Positions 34,401 through 41,263 of a stretch of 64,000 bases of DNA are shown piece by piece. The translations under genes were made by a program, and so were the position numbers. The first letter of the stretch is position 1; every line of letters starts with the position of its first letter. The notes under the pieces are model-generated. The model was given only the letters and a program-made list of their open reading frames with translations, searched no databases and was not told the DNA's origin. The stretch is from positions 310,001-374,000 of the forward strand of contig JADJWY010000005.1 in the NCBI GenBank assembly GCA_016716085.1, in the 5' to 3' direction. Source of the stretch: Hahellaceae bacterium. Its GTDB lineage: Bacteria; Pseudomonadota; Gammaproteobacteria; Pseudomonadales; Oleiphilaceae.

Positions 34401-35563
34401 GCACCATTCGCTCAGTCCCTCCGCTTTCACTTTATGTGCATTTTCCCTGGTGTGAGCGGAAATGCCCCTACTGCGATTTTAACTCTCATCAGCCGGGTAA
34501 AACGGTGGATGAAAACGCCTACATTGACGCGCTGCTTGCTGACCTCTCGTCTGAAGGCGTGCGTCTGGACGCGGCCGGTGGATCGCGCCCAATTCAAAGC
34601 ATTTTCATGGGCGGCGGCACGCCGAGCCTGTTTTCAGGCCCCTCGATTCAGCGCCTAATGGACGGCATTCGTCATCAGCTTACTCTGGTTGAAGACTGTG
34701 AAATCACCCTGGAAGCCAACCCCGGCACGACAGATAGCGCCAGGTTCAAAGGCTTTCATGCTGCCGGGATCAATCGGTTGTCGTTGGGGGTGCAAAGCCT
34801 GACCCCACGCCATCTCTCGACCCTGGGCCGTATTCATTCGCGTGACCAGGCCCTACGCGCCGTCGAGGAAGCGCGGGCGGCCGGTTTCGATAACATCAAT
34901 CTGGATATGATGCATGGTCTGCCCGATCAGACGCTGGACGAGAGCGAAGCAGACCTTGCCGCCGCCATCGCCCTGAAACCAGAGCACCTGTCCTGGTATC
35001 AGCTGACGATTGAGCCGAACACCGCCTTTCATCGCCAGCCTCCCGTGCTGCCTGAAGATGAAACTCTGTGGGAAATCCAGCGCCAGGGTCAGCAGCAGCT
35101 GGCTGCCGCTGGATTCCGGCAATATGAGGTGTCGGCCTACACCACCCCCGGACGGGAGTCCCGCCACAACCTGAACTACTGGCAATTCGGTGATTATCTG
35201 GCGATCGGTGCCGGCGCACATGGCAAACTCACCGATCCTGCCACTGGCGCCATCTTGCGCTATTGGAAAACCCGCCAACCCGATCATTACCTGCGCCGAA
35301 TCGGGAATTACGTGGCGGATCAGGCAACGATTGATGCCAGTGAACTTCCTTTCGAGTTCATGATGAATGCCCTGCGTCTGGTCAGTGGCGTGCCTGCTTC
35401 GTTGTTTGAGCAACGCACCGGCCAGTCGTTGGAAACGCTAAACCCAGCGTTGCAAAAACTGCGCTCTCAGGGCTTGCTGATGACTGACGAAACCCGCCTG
35501 GCCTGTACACCGGAAGGCTTTGATTTTTTGAATGAGGTGCTGGGGCGGTTTTTGGGGGAGTAG
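34397..35563 (+). CDS. hemW: HemW-like radical SAM protein (heme chaperone)
   Basis: Radical SAM protein of 388 aa related to HemN but now known as the heme chaperone HemW. The cluster motif WCERKCPYCDFNSH has CxxxCxxC near residue 20 and lacks the HemN N-terminal extension. FMGGGTPSLFSGPSI and the LEANPGTTDSARFKGFHAAGINRLSLGVQSL stretch are typical. The start is GTG overlapping the rdgB stop. It ends the metX-hemW run; the DNA after it changes to an accessory patch. Confidence 0.93.
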   Translation: MSTIRSVPPLSLYVHFPWCERKCPYCDFNSHQPGKTVDENAYIDALLADLSSEGVRLDAAGGSRPIQSIFMGGGTPSLFSGPSIQRLMDGIRHQLTLVEDCEITLEANPGTTDSARFKGFHAAGINRLSLGVQSLTPRHLSTLGRIHSRDQALRAVEEARAAGFDNINLDMMHGLPDQTLDESEADLAAAIALKPEHLSWYQLTIEPNTAFHRQPPVLPEDETLWEIQRQGQQQLAAAGFRQYEVSAYTTPGRESRHNLNYWQFGDYLAIGAGAHGKLTDPATGAILRYWKTRQPDHYLRRIGNYVADQATIDASELPFEFMMNALRLVSGVPASLFEQRTGQSLETLNPALQKLRSQGLLMTDETRLACTPEGFDFLNEVLGRFLGE

Positions 35564-35636
35564 TGAAGTACTCTTACTTTGCATTACACTATTGCTACAT
35601 TACTTCGCTAACATAAGCTCCTCAAGGAGTACAAAC

Positions 35637-35822
35637 ATGCACACGCACAATGCCAAACAGGAAGCCCTGGATGTCATCGCCAGTTTGCCCGATACGGTCG
35701 AACTCGAGGAGATCGTCTATCGGCTCTATGTGATCAATAAGATCCAACAGGGAATGCAAGAAGCCGAAGAGGGCCAAGGCATCAGCAGCGAGGAGCTGCT
35801 ACATGAGATTGAACAATGGTGA
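35637..35822 (+). CDS. Antitoxin of a ParE-type toxin-antitoxin module
   Basis: Small acidic protein, 61 aa, from ATG 35637 with AAGGAG seven bases ahead. SLPDTVELEEIVYRLYVINKIQQGMQEAEEGQGISSEELLHEIEQW is the pattern of antitoxins paired with ParE/RelE toxins: an amphipathic helix and an acidic C-terminal tail. It overlaps the toxin start by 7 bp. The 73-bp upstream gap should hold its promoter; I see no clear operator palindrome. Confidence 0.75.
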   Translation: MHTHNAKQEALDVIASLPDTVELEEIVYRLYVINKIQQGMQEAEEGQGISSEELLHEIEQW

Positions 35823-36115
35823 TATGGACGCCGCGTGCACGCGCCGATCTTAAAGCCATACATGACTATATCGCCAAAGACTCGCCCCTTAATGCACAGA
35901 AGATTACGCGTGAGATCGTGCAAAAGCCCAATGTACTGGCGCAACTGCCGCAACTCGGTCGTAAGGTGCCGGAGATCAATGACGCACGTTTGCGGGAGAT
36001 CAGTCTGTATTCATGGCGGATTATCTATTGGCATAAGCACGATCAGATCGACATCCTGACCGTGGTTCACAAACGTCGCCATCTGACGGCTGATGACCTC
36101 ACTCACGAACACTAA
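35816..36115 (+). CDS. ParE/RelE superfamily toxin
   Basis: Toxin of 99 aa with the ParE-type layout: VIWTPRARADLKAIHDYIAKDSPLNA helix pair, then LGRKVPEI, LREISLYSWRIIYWHKHDQIDILTVVHKRRHL. The WRIIY strand and IDILTVVHKRR end are family hallmarks. ParE toxins poison DNA gyrase while RelE cleaves mRNA; which applies here is not clear from the sequence. Translational coupling to the antitoxin supports a type II module. It sits at the start of an accessory patch between hemW and the PAS protein gene. Confidence 0.82.
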   Translation: MVIWTPRARADLKAIHDYIAKDSPLNAQKITREIVQKPNVLAQLPQLGRKVPEINDARLREISLYSWRIIYWHKHDQIDILTVVHKRRHLTADDLTHEH

Positions 36116-36347
36116 GCAAGCCGATCACCCTCGCAGCAAGCGAATTTTCAAAAATATCAGACCCTGAGTGCGCCGAAAACCGCGCCATGCGTGAGTTTGA
36201 GCAGGTCAGCGTAGGGTGTGATAGATTTCAATCCGCTGATACCTTGGTCTATATCAATTAAAACAATTGGTTAGCCCATCATGACTCAAACAGCGGTACC
36301 GAATAGGCGCATTGACGAGGCAGCCAGCACACTACCTCGGACGCTGC

Positions 36348-36647
36348 TCAAAGGGCCACGACCATCTCACTTTCCCGCTTGGTTGGATAGTACTTTTTCT
36401 TATAATCGAGATCAAAGAATAAGGTGCCGTGTATTCCTACAGCATCTTTTTTGTCCAACTCATTACTCCAAATTGTATTTACTTTTTCTTTTTCAGTATC
36501 ACTGAGCCTTTCTGATAAGTCGCTGTTAAACTCGATATCTTGATGATCGCCCGGAAAAATTAATCTAAATATCTCGTCGGTCGCCTGAAATATTGAGTAG
36601 GTACAATTATCTGCCCCATCAATCACTTGGATGTTTTTCATAGTCAC
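36348..36647 (-). CDS. Putative immunity protein for the Rhs toxin tip
   Basis: Small acidic protein of 99 aa, no recognised family, starting MTMKNIQVIDGADNCTYSIF (ATG 36647, or ATG 36641). It is rich in D, E and K, with a FNSDLSERLSDTEKEKV helix. It begins 3 bp after the Rhs toxin-tip frame on the same strand. That is the standard place for the cognate immunity gene of a polymorphic toxin, and this is the only basis for the role. A+T content is higher than in core genes, as is usual for such modules. Confidence 0.55.
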   Translation of the reverse strand: MTMKNIQVIDGADNCTYSIFQATDEIFRLIFPGDHQDIEFNSDLSERLSDTEKEKVNTIWSNELDKKDAVGIHGTLFFDLDYKKKYYPTKRESEMVVAL

Positions 36648-36650
36648 CGC

Positions 36651-37487
36651 CTATAACCTTCTTCCGGGCCTAACCTTGCCCCCAGGGAACACATTGTCAT
36701 AGCCTCCGCCAGGTTTTTGCCCGTCCCAATGTGGCCCGCCATGAGCATTACCAGAATTGGTTGGAACCCAATGGTTTCCTTTTTTGTCAGTCCATCCGTA
36801 TTGACCATCTTTTTTAGTTTTCCTTCCGTCAAAACCTTTGGGAGCTTTGAATCCATCTGCTTCTGTGGGAATGCCAGGATCATAGGGATGATCTGGACCA
36901 GGGGAAGGAGCTTCATCGCCATCACTATACATCCCCCCTGGGCCATTACCCAAAAACCCACCATCAGCATCAGCATCAGCATCAGCACCAGCACCACCGG
37001 CACCGAAATCACCGCCGAATCCATTGGTAGGACAATTTATTGGATCTTGACTGGGAGGATTAGGGTTAAAGCAAATCTCTGGATGAAGCGCACAGGTGAT
37101 TAATAGCCCCCCACCCAGTATTATTAAGCCTGGCCCTAGCGCACCGGCAAATTCCCCCCTAGGATCAGTATAAAGTAGAGGGTTTTGATAAACATACCCA
37201 TAAGTATTGACGCCTCCCCGCAACCCAATCGGATCGCTTTGAACATAGCGCCCAACACTCGGGTCATAGTCCCGGAAGTAGTTATAACTATAGCCCGTTT
37301 CAGGGTCGGCATACTGGCCCAGAAAACGCAGTGGCTGGGCCAGGGGGGTGCCGGTGGTTTGGGTTACCTCGCCGAAAGGCGTTTGCTCGGTCTGCCAGAC
37401 GACAGCCTGACTCTGATCGGTAACCATCTGAGGCGTGCCCAAATGGTCGGTGATGACATAGTAAGTTTGAATGTCGGCAAATGCCGA
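36651..37487 (-). pseudogene. Truncated Rhs-repeat protein with polymorphic toxin C-terminus
   Basis: Only the last part of an Rhs protein. The frame is open from a stop at 37488-37490, and Rhs homology begins at once with TYYVITDHLGTPQMVTD. The core end YFRDYDPSVGRYVQSDPIGL and YTDPRGE, the usual boundary of the toxin tip, follow. After a hydrophobic and Gly/Asp-rich linker (ADADADAD repeat) comes a small basic domain, GQYGWTDKKGNHWVPTNSG and HGGPHWDGQ, ending GGYDNVFPGGKVRPGRR. This resembles the Ntox37-type predicted nuclease toxins, from memory. The long N-terminal shell is missing, and no ATG start or ribosome site is apparent. Confidence 0.72.
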
Positions 37488-37532
37488 TTAGCAGAAATTG
37501 ACGCATTTTATGTCTAAACAGACGCATTGATT

Positions 37533-37556
37533 GATGACAGCATATATGCCATCATC
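37533..37556. promoter_or_regulatory. Palindrome upstream of the PIN/RHH module
   Basis: Imperfect 24-bp palindrome GATGACA-GCATATATGC-type, with a perfect GCATATATGC core at 37540-37549, ending 6 bp before the PIN gene start. It is the likely operator for the ribbon-helix-helix antitoxin. Confidence 0.4.
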
Positions 37557-37561
37557 GCCAC

Positions 37562-37984
37562 ATGAAGATTGTTCTCGATACAAATGTGCTGATAGCTGCA
37601 CTGCTGAGTAATTCTGGCTCCAACCGGGAGGTCGTCAGACGCTGCTTGACTGGCCAGCTTATTCCACAGATCGGCACAGCGCTCTTTTTGGAATATGAAG
37701 ATGTCTTTGCCAGGGATTACGTGTTGAAAAACTGCCGACTGGACAAGATGGAACGCGATCAGTTTTTTGACGGTTTTATGTCAGTGTGTCACTGGAAAAG
37801 CTTGTATTACAGCTGGCGACCGAATCTAAAAGATGAGGGAGATAATCATTTAATTGAACTGGCTATTGCCAGCGGAGCAAGGGCGATTGTTACAAACAAT
37901 ATCCGTGATTTTAGAGATATGGATCTGAAATTTGAACAATTGGAAATAATGACTCCGGCTATAGTATTGGAGAAATTGAGATGA
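37562..37984 (+). CDS. PIN-domain toxin-like ribonuclease
   Basis: PIN-fold protein of 140 aa, of the kind annotated as a putative PIN-family toxin component. The acidic metal site is present: MKIVLDTNVLIAALL (first Asp at residue 6), an LEYEDV glutamate, DEGDNHLIELAIASGA, and VTNNIRDFRDM. PIN toxins cleave tRNA or other RNA; the target is unknown. The gene is followed with a 4-bp overlap by a ribbon-helix-helix gene, so the toxin precedes the antitoxin, the reverse of classical vapBC. A palindrome just upstream may be its operator. Confidence 0.83.
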   Translation: MKIVLDTNVLIAALLSNSGSNREVVRRCLTGQLIPQIGTALFLEYEDVFARDYVLKNCRLDKMERDQFFDGFMSVCHWKSLYYSWRPNLKDEGDNHLIELAIASGARAIVTNNIRDFRDMDLKFEQLEIMTPAIVLEKLR

Positions 37985-38223
37985 GCACATTGACTATTCG
38001 CATGCCCGACGACAAAGTCGAGAGACTGAAAGTGTTGGCCAATCGTCGAAAGATTAGCCTGAATAAACTCATGGATGAGCTTGCCACAGTTGCTTTGACT
38101 GAACATGACGCACGAGTAAGATTCGAAGCCCGCTCTTTAAAAGGCAATGCCTCCAAAGCTCTCGAGTTGCTACGCGAACTGGATCAACGGGAGTCTGGTG
38201 CACATTCGCCGTCGAAGGGCTGA
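37981..38223 (+). CDS. Ribbon-helix-helix antitoxin
   Basis: Small DNA-binding protein of 80 aa. STLTIRMPDDKVERLKVLANRRKISLNKLMDELATVAL is an Arc/MetJ-type ribbon-helix-helix, which in such modules binds the operator. The C-terminal tail (RFEARSLKGNASKALELLRELDQ) should wrap the PIN toxin. It overlaps the toxin gene by 4 bp (ATGA), indicating coupled translation. It is the last gene of the accessory patch before the convergent PAS gene. Confidence 0.8.
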   Translation: MSTLTIRMPDDKVERLKVLANRRKISLNKLMDELATVALTEHDARVRFEARSLKGNASKALELLRELDQRESGAHSPSKG

Positions 38224-38267
38224 CTCTCGAGAAATTCCATATCGTTTAGACGCCTCAGACAAGAAAC

Positions 38268-39155
38268 TCACAACCCCAACGAATTCAGCAAATCATCCAC
38301 TTCACTGCTGCTGGCTTCATCGGCAAACTGTTGCGTCTTGATGTTCTCGCTACCCGACTTGGGTTTGTCGAAAAGTTCTTGCAGGGAAAGCATCGTGAGC
38401 AGGAATTTCTGGTCGGTGATCTGATCCTGGGTGTAGAGATCGAGGCTTTTCATGAGCTGACTTTGAGCGACCTGGCGGATGCCTTCTTTATGGTCATCAC
38501 TCAGCCCATCTACGGTCGAGTTAATCTGATCGGCAATGCCTTCCATGATTTCCATTTGTTTTTCTTTCATGGACTGGTAGGTGCCATTCACCTTTTCCAG
38601 CTCTTTGCCGCAGGACGTGACGACTTTGCGAATTTGCTCGGTTCGCTCCTCAAGTTCAACGGTACGCTCAGCAACACGCTGTTCCAAATTCTCGTTGAGC
38701 TGCTGGATTTCAATTTCAGTGTGTTTGCGGCGAGTAATATCGGTGACGAGAACCGTAAACACAATTTCGCCATCATGGAGCAGTTTATAAGTGGCTAATT
38801 CCAGCCATCGCTCCTCTCCATTAATGAGGGTTTGCAGCTCGTAGTTTCCATGACTGAGCTCCAGCGCTGCCAGGTATTCCAGGTAGAGACAATCTGAAGT
38901 CTGCGTGTCTTCGTCTGTCATCAGTTCGAGACCACCTCGAGGCTCGACCGGGGTAAACTCCAGTTGAGCCAGCATTTCCAGCTCCGGGATGAGCTGATCC
39001 AGCTTCATGCCCTCGACTTCACCTTCATTTTTCTTGAAGATGTCGCGTACACGCGGGGTGGCAGAATCAATGACGCCCTCACCCCGGACACTCAGCATGG
39101 CGAAATCGGCAACCAGTTTGAGAATGTCAAACAGCTCACTTTGCCGCATATTCAA
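38268..39155 (-). CDS. PAS-domain coiled-coil protein with a CheZ-like C-terminal tail
   Basis: Cytoplasmic protein of 295 aa. Residues 1-150 look like a PAS sensor (ELQTLINGEERWLELATYKLLHDGEIVFTVLVTDITRRKHTE). A coiled coil follows (about 150-215, NENLEQRVAERTVELEERTEQIRKV), then a helical region. There is no kinase, GGDEF or EAL domain. The last residues, SSSEVDDLLNSLGL, closely match the C-terminal CheY-binding peptide of CheZ (E. coli CheZ ends DQVDDLLDSLGF). A helix with TQDQITDQKFLL could recall the CheZ phosphatase helix, but this is weaker. No other chemotaxis gene is in the window. Confidence 0.65.
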   Translation of the reverse strand: MNMRQSELFDILKLVADFAMLSVRGEGVIDSATPRVRDIFKKNEGEVEGMKLDQLIPELEMLAQLEFTPVEPRGGLELMTDEDTQTSDCLYLEYLAALELSHGNYELQTLINGEERWLELATYKLLHDGEIVFTVLVTDITRRKHTEIEIQQLNENLEQRVAERTVELEERTEQIRKVVTSCGKELEKVNGTYQSMKEKQMEIMEGIADQINSTVDGLSDDHKEGIRQVAQSQLMKSLDLYTQDQITDQKFLLTMLSLQELFDKPKSGSENIKTQQFADEASSSEVDDLLNSLGL

Positions 39156-39231
39156 AGCGAAATCTCCCCGTCTAAAGGCCTCTTAACCTTGTCAGTATAG
39201 ACCGCTTTAAAAAACTTACCTGAATCAGGGG

Positions 39232-39972
39232 TTAATCGATCTCCGTGCGCTGAAACATCAGATCCCAGACACCATGGCCCAAACGTTCGCCACGGCGCTC
39301 GAACTTGGTGATCGGGCGACTTTCCGGCCGTGGGACATAGCCCCCGGAGTCCGACACGTTACGGTAGCCAGGCGCCGACATCAGCGTTTCCAGGGCTTGT
39401 TCGGCATAAGGCTCCCAATCAGTTGCCATGTGGAACAGCCCGCCAGGTTTCAGCACGCGACGAACCCGCGCCAGAAATTCAAGCTGAAGAATCCGACGCT
39501 TATGGTGCTTCTTTTTATGCCAGGGATCGGGAAAGAAAAGCTGCAGACAGTCTACACTGGCGTCTGGCAGACATTGATCAATCACGGCATTCGCATCGCA
39601 GCAATAGACCCGAAGATTGGTCAGCCCACGCTGCTCGACATCCATTAGTAAAGCGCCCACGCCGGGGCGATGGACTTCAACGCCGATGTAGCGGTTACTG
39701 GGATGTGTCGCCGCCGTCTCGACCAGTGACTGCCCCATTCCAAAGCCAATTTCAAAGGTCAAAGGGCCGCTTTCATCGAACAGTGTTGAAGGGTCGATGG
39801 GGCCATTTTCAAGTGTAAGACCAAACTGGGGCCACTGTCGCTCATACGCACGGGTTTGCCCCACTGTCATTCGACCGCCTCGTATGACGTAGCTTCGAAT
39901 GCCACGACGCCCCTGCGTACCCGTGGGTTCTTCTGCTTCATGTTCCGGCAATTGATCATCTTCTATCGACAT
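39232..39972 (-). CDS. trmB: tRNA (guanine-N7-)-methyltransferase TrmB
   Basis: Makes m7G46 in tRNA with SAM; 246 aa. MTVGQTRAYERQWPQFGL opens the conserved part, with SAM motif FEIGFGMGQSLVETA, YIGVEVHRPGVGALL, and the catalytic region LFFPDPWHKKKHHKRRI. C-terminal TKFERRGERLGHGVWDL is typical. Start ATG 39972 (MSIEDDQ) is preferred over an upstream ATG at 40044 that would add an atypical tail. The gene is divergent from the NtrC/sigma-54-controlled gene at 40272. Confidence 0.95.
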   Translation of the reverse strand: MSIEDDQLPEHEAEEPTGTQGRRGIRSYVIRGGRMTVGQTRAYERQWPQFGLTLENGPIDPSTLFDESGPLTFEIGFGMGQSLVETAATHPSNRYIGVEVHRPGVGALLMDVEQRGLTNLRVYCCDANAVIDQCLPDASVDCLQLFFPDPWHKKKHHKRRILQLEFLARVRRVLKPGGLFHMATDWEPYAEQALETLMSAPGYRNVSDSGGYVPRPESRPITKFERRGERLGHGVWDLMFQRTEID

Positions 39973-40098
39973 GTCGTCACCCTTTGCTAAAGCACGCGAG
40001 TTTACGCAAATCCGGTCAAAACGAGAACCCCCAGCACACACCATTCTGGACGGTGCGCACCAAGGGAACGCATCTCAATGGAGCATTATGCGAGTCAG

Positions 40099-40113
40099 GC
40101 ACCGCTTTGGTGC
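40099..40113. promoter_or_regulatory. NtrC-type enhancer site
   Basis: GCACC-GCTTT-GGTGC, a perfect match to the core of the NtrC site (TGCACC-N5-GGTGCA). A further GGTGCGCACC lies at 40052-40061 and another overlaps this site at 40109-40118. It is centred about 84 bp upstream of the -24 element at 40189, the usual enhancer distance. Confidence 0.6.
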
Positions 40114-40188
40114 GCACCAAAACAGGGCTTGTCGTTTATTTCCGCTTTAAACGCCCGACTTGGCAGTCGAGGGAATAAATAGGCCACT

Positions 40189-40204
40189 TGGCCTCAACTT
40201 TGCA
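40189..40204 (+). promoter_or_regulatory. Sigma-54 promoter of the NIT-like gene
   Basis: TGGCCTCAACTTTGCA: GG at 40190-40191, ten bases, GC at 40202-40203. The -12 part TTGCA is exact and the spacing is the invariant one. Transcription should begin near 40215, which argues against any start codon before 40218. Confidence 0.65.
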
Positions 40205-40271
40205 TTGCAGACCCTATATGAAAACAGGATTCGCGACCTCAAACCTAACGACCAAAGCAAGTGTGACAGAA

Positions 40272-41123
40272 ATGAAAAACAATCCCTCACTTTCTGCCGT
40301 CAGACAGGCTTTCGAACGACACCAGCTACGACAGGACTGCGTAAAGCTATGTCAGAACCTGGTGCAGTTGATTGTTCACCTGCAGCAGCATCGTGGCACC
40401 ACACTTGCTATTTTGGGTGGTGATGACTTCTTTGAACCCCGCCTTCAGGCGATCAAAAAGCATATCGTCGAAGACCTGCAGGAGTTGCAGAAGCAGCGCA
40501 AACACCTGGTCGATGAAGATACCTGGCAAAATTTGTGTTCAGAATGGTTTACCGTAAACCATCACTGGCGACAAGATAGCGCACTACAAAACTTTGAGAT
40601 ACACACCCATCTTATCCAGCAACTACTGCGACAGCTCAAGAATTATTACCACAGCCCATTGTTCGAGCACCTCGATGTCATACACAATCCGATTGCGCGA
40701 CTGGTACTGACGGAACTGCCAGAGTTTCTCGAAACCGCTGCGCAAATCCGCGGAATCGGAACACACCTGCTGGCCTCGGACACCTCGGAAACATACTTTG
40801 CGGATCGCTTGAAATACCTCGCACGTTACTTCACCCGAACACTGCAGCATGTTGAGCAGTTGTATGATACTGGCCGGCTTATTAACGCAGAATCTCAGTG
40901 GCTTGAAATCGTTCGCGCCTGGAATACAATTGATGAAGCCGTCGCAAAACTCGATGTCAAACGGGCTGAAGGGATGCCTCCTGAACAGTTTTTCAGCGAA
41001 ACCAGCCACATCATTTACTACATTCAGCAGTGTTTGAAGCTAGGCTTAAAGCGGCTGAATACAGCGACGGATCAGGCAATTAAGGCGTGGATTGAAAGCG
41101 GTTCCTATCATACCGGCACTTAA
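40272..41123 (+). CDS. NIT-like (nitrate/nitrite sensor-like) helical protein of unknown function
   Basis: All-helical cytoplasmic protein of 283 aa without membrane segments. The N-terminal stretch LVQLIVHLQQHRGTTLAILGGDDFF resembles the first helix of NIT domains, where a (Q/H)xxRG motif follows a hydrophobic helix. A second RG lies in the helix AAQIRGIGTHLLA. No output domain such as ANTAR, GGDEF or kinase is seen. An NtrC enhancer and sigma-54 promoter lie upstream, so expression should rise in nitrogen limitation. The start is ATG 40272 or GTG 40263; ATG 40218 would be nearly leaderless. A strong terminator follows at 41236. Confidence 0.6.
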   Translation: MKNNPSLSAVRQAFERHQLRQDCVKLCQNLVQLIVHLQQHRGTTLAILGGDDFFEPRLQAIKKHIVEDLQELQKQRKHLVDEDTWQNLCSEWFTVNHHWRQDSALQNFEIHTHLIQQLLRQLKNYYHSPLFEHLDVIHNPIARLVLTELPEFLETAAQIRGIGTHLLASDTSETYFADRLKYLARYFTRTLQHVEQLYDTGRLINAESQWLEIVRAWNTIDEAVAKLDVKRAEGMPPEQFFSETSHIIYYIQQCLKLGLKRLNTATDQAIKAWIESGSYHTGT

Positions 41124-41235
41124 TTAGTACAATTTTTGTACAGATTGTTACCACATCGGTCAGCAACCCGGCCTATAGTAAAATCTGAAGCGATCGGTCG
41201 AACGACTCGACCCATTCTTCCTAACCCCTTTAATT

Positions 41236-41262
41236 GGAGCTCCACGTGGAGCTCCCTTTTTT
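41236..41262. terminator. Intrinsic terminator between the NIT-like gene and comM
   Basis: A perfect 20-bp palindrome GGAGCTCCACGTGGAGCTCC (41236-41255) followed by CTTTTTT. It ends the plus-strand transcript of the NIT-like gene and lies directly after the comM stop on the minus strand, which may also use the hairpin. Confidence 0.85.
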
Positions 41263-41263
41263 A

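Noticed and set aside
36281..36505. Plus-strand frame of 74 aa starting MTQTAVPNRR
   Set aside because: No ribosome site, no recognisable family, and its second half overlaps the antisense of the likely immunity gene. The 36116-36347 gap otherwise shows no gene.
36963..36998. GCATCA/GCACCA tandem repeat as a possible CRISPR or VNTR regulatory array
   Set aside because: It is a short in-frame repeat encoding alternating Asp-Ala in the Rhs linker, with no spacers.
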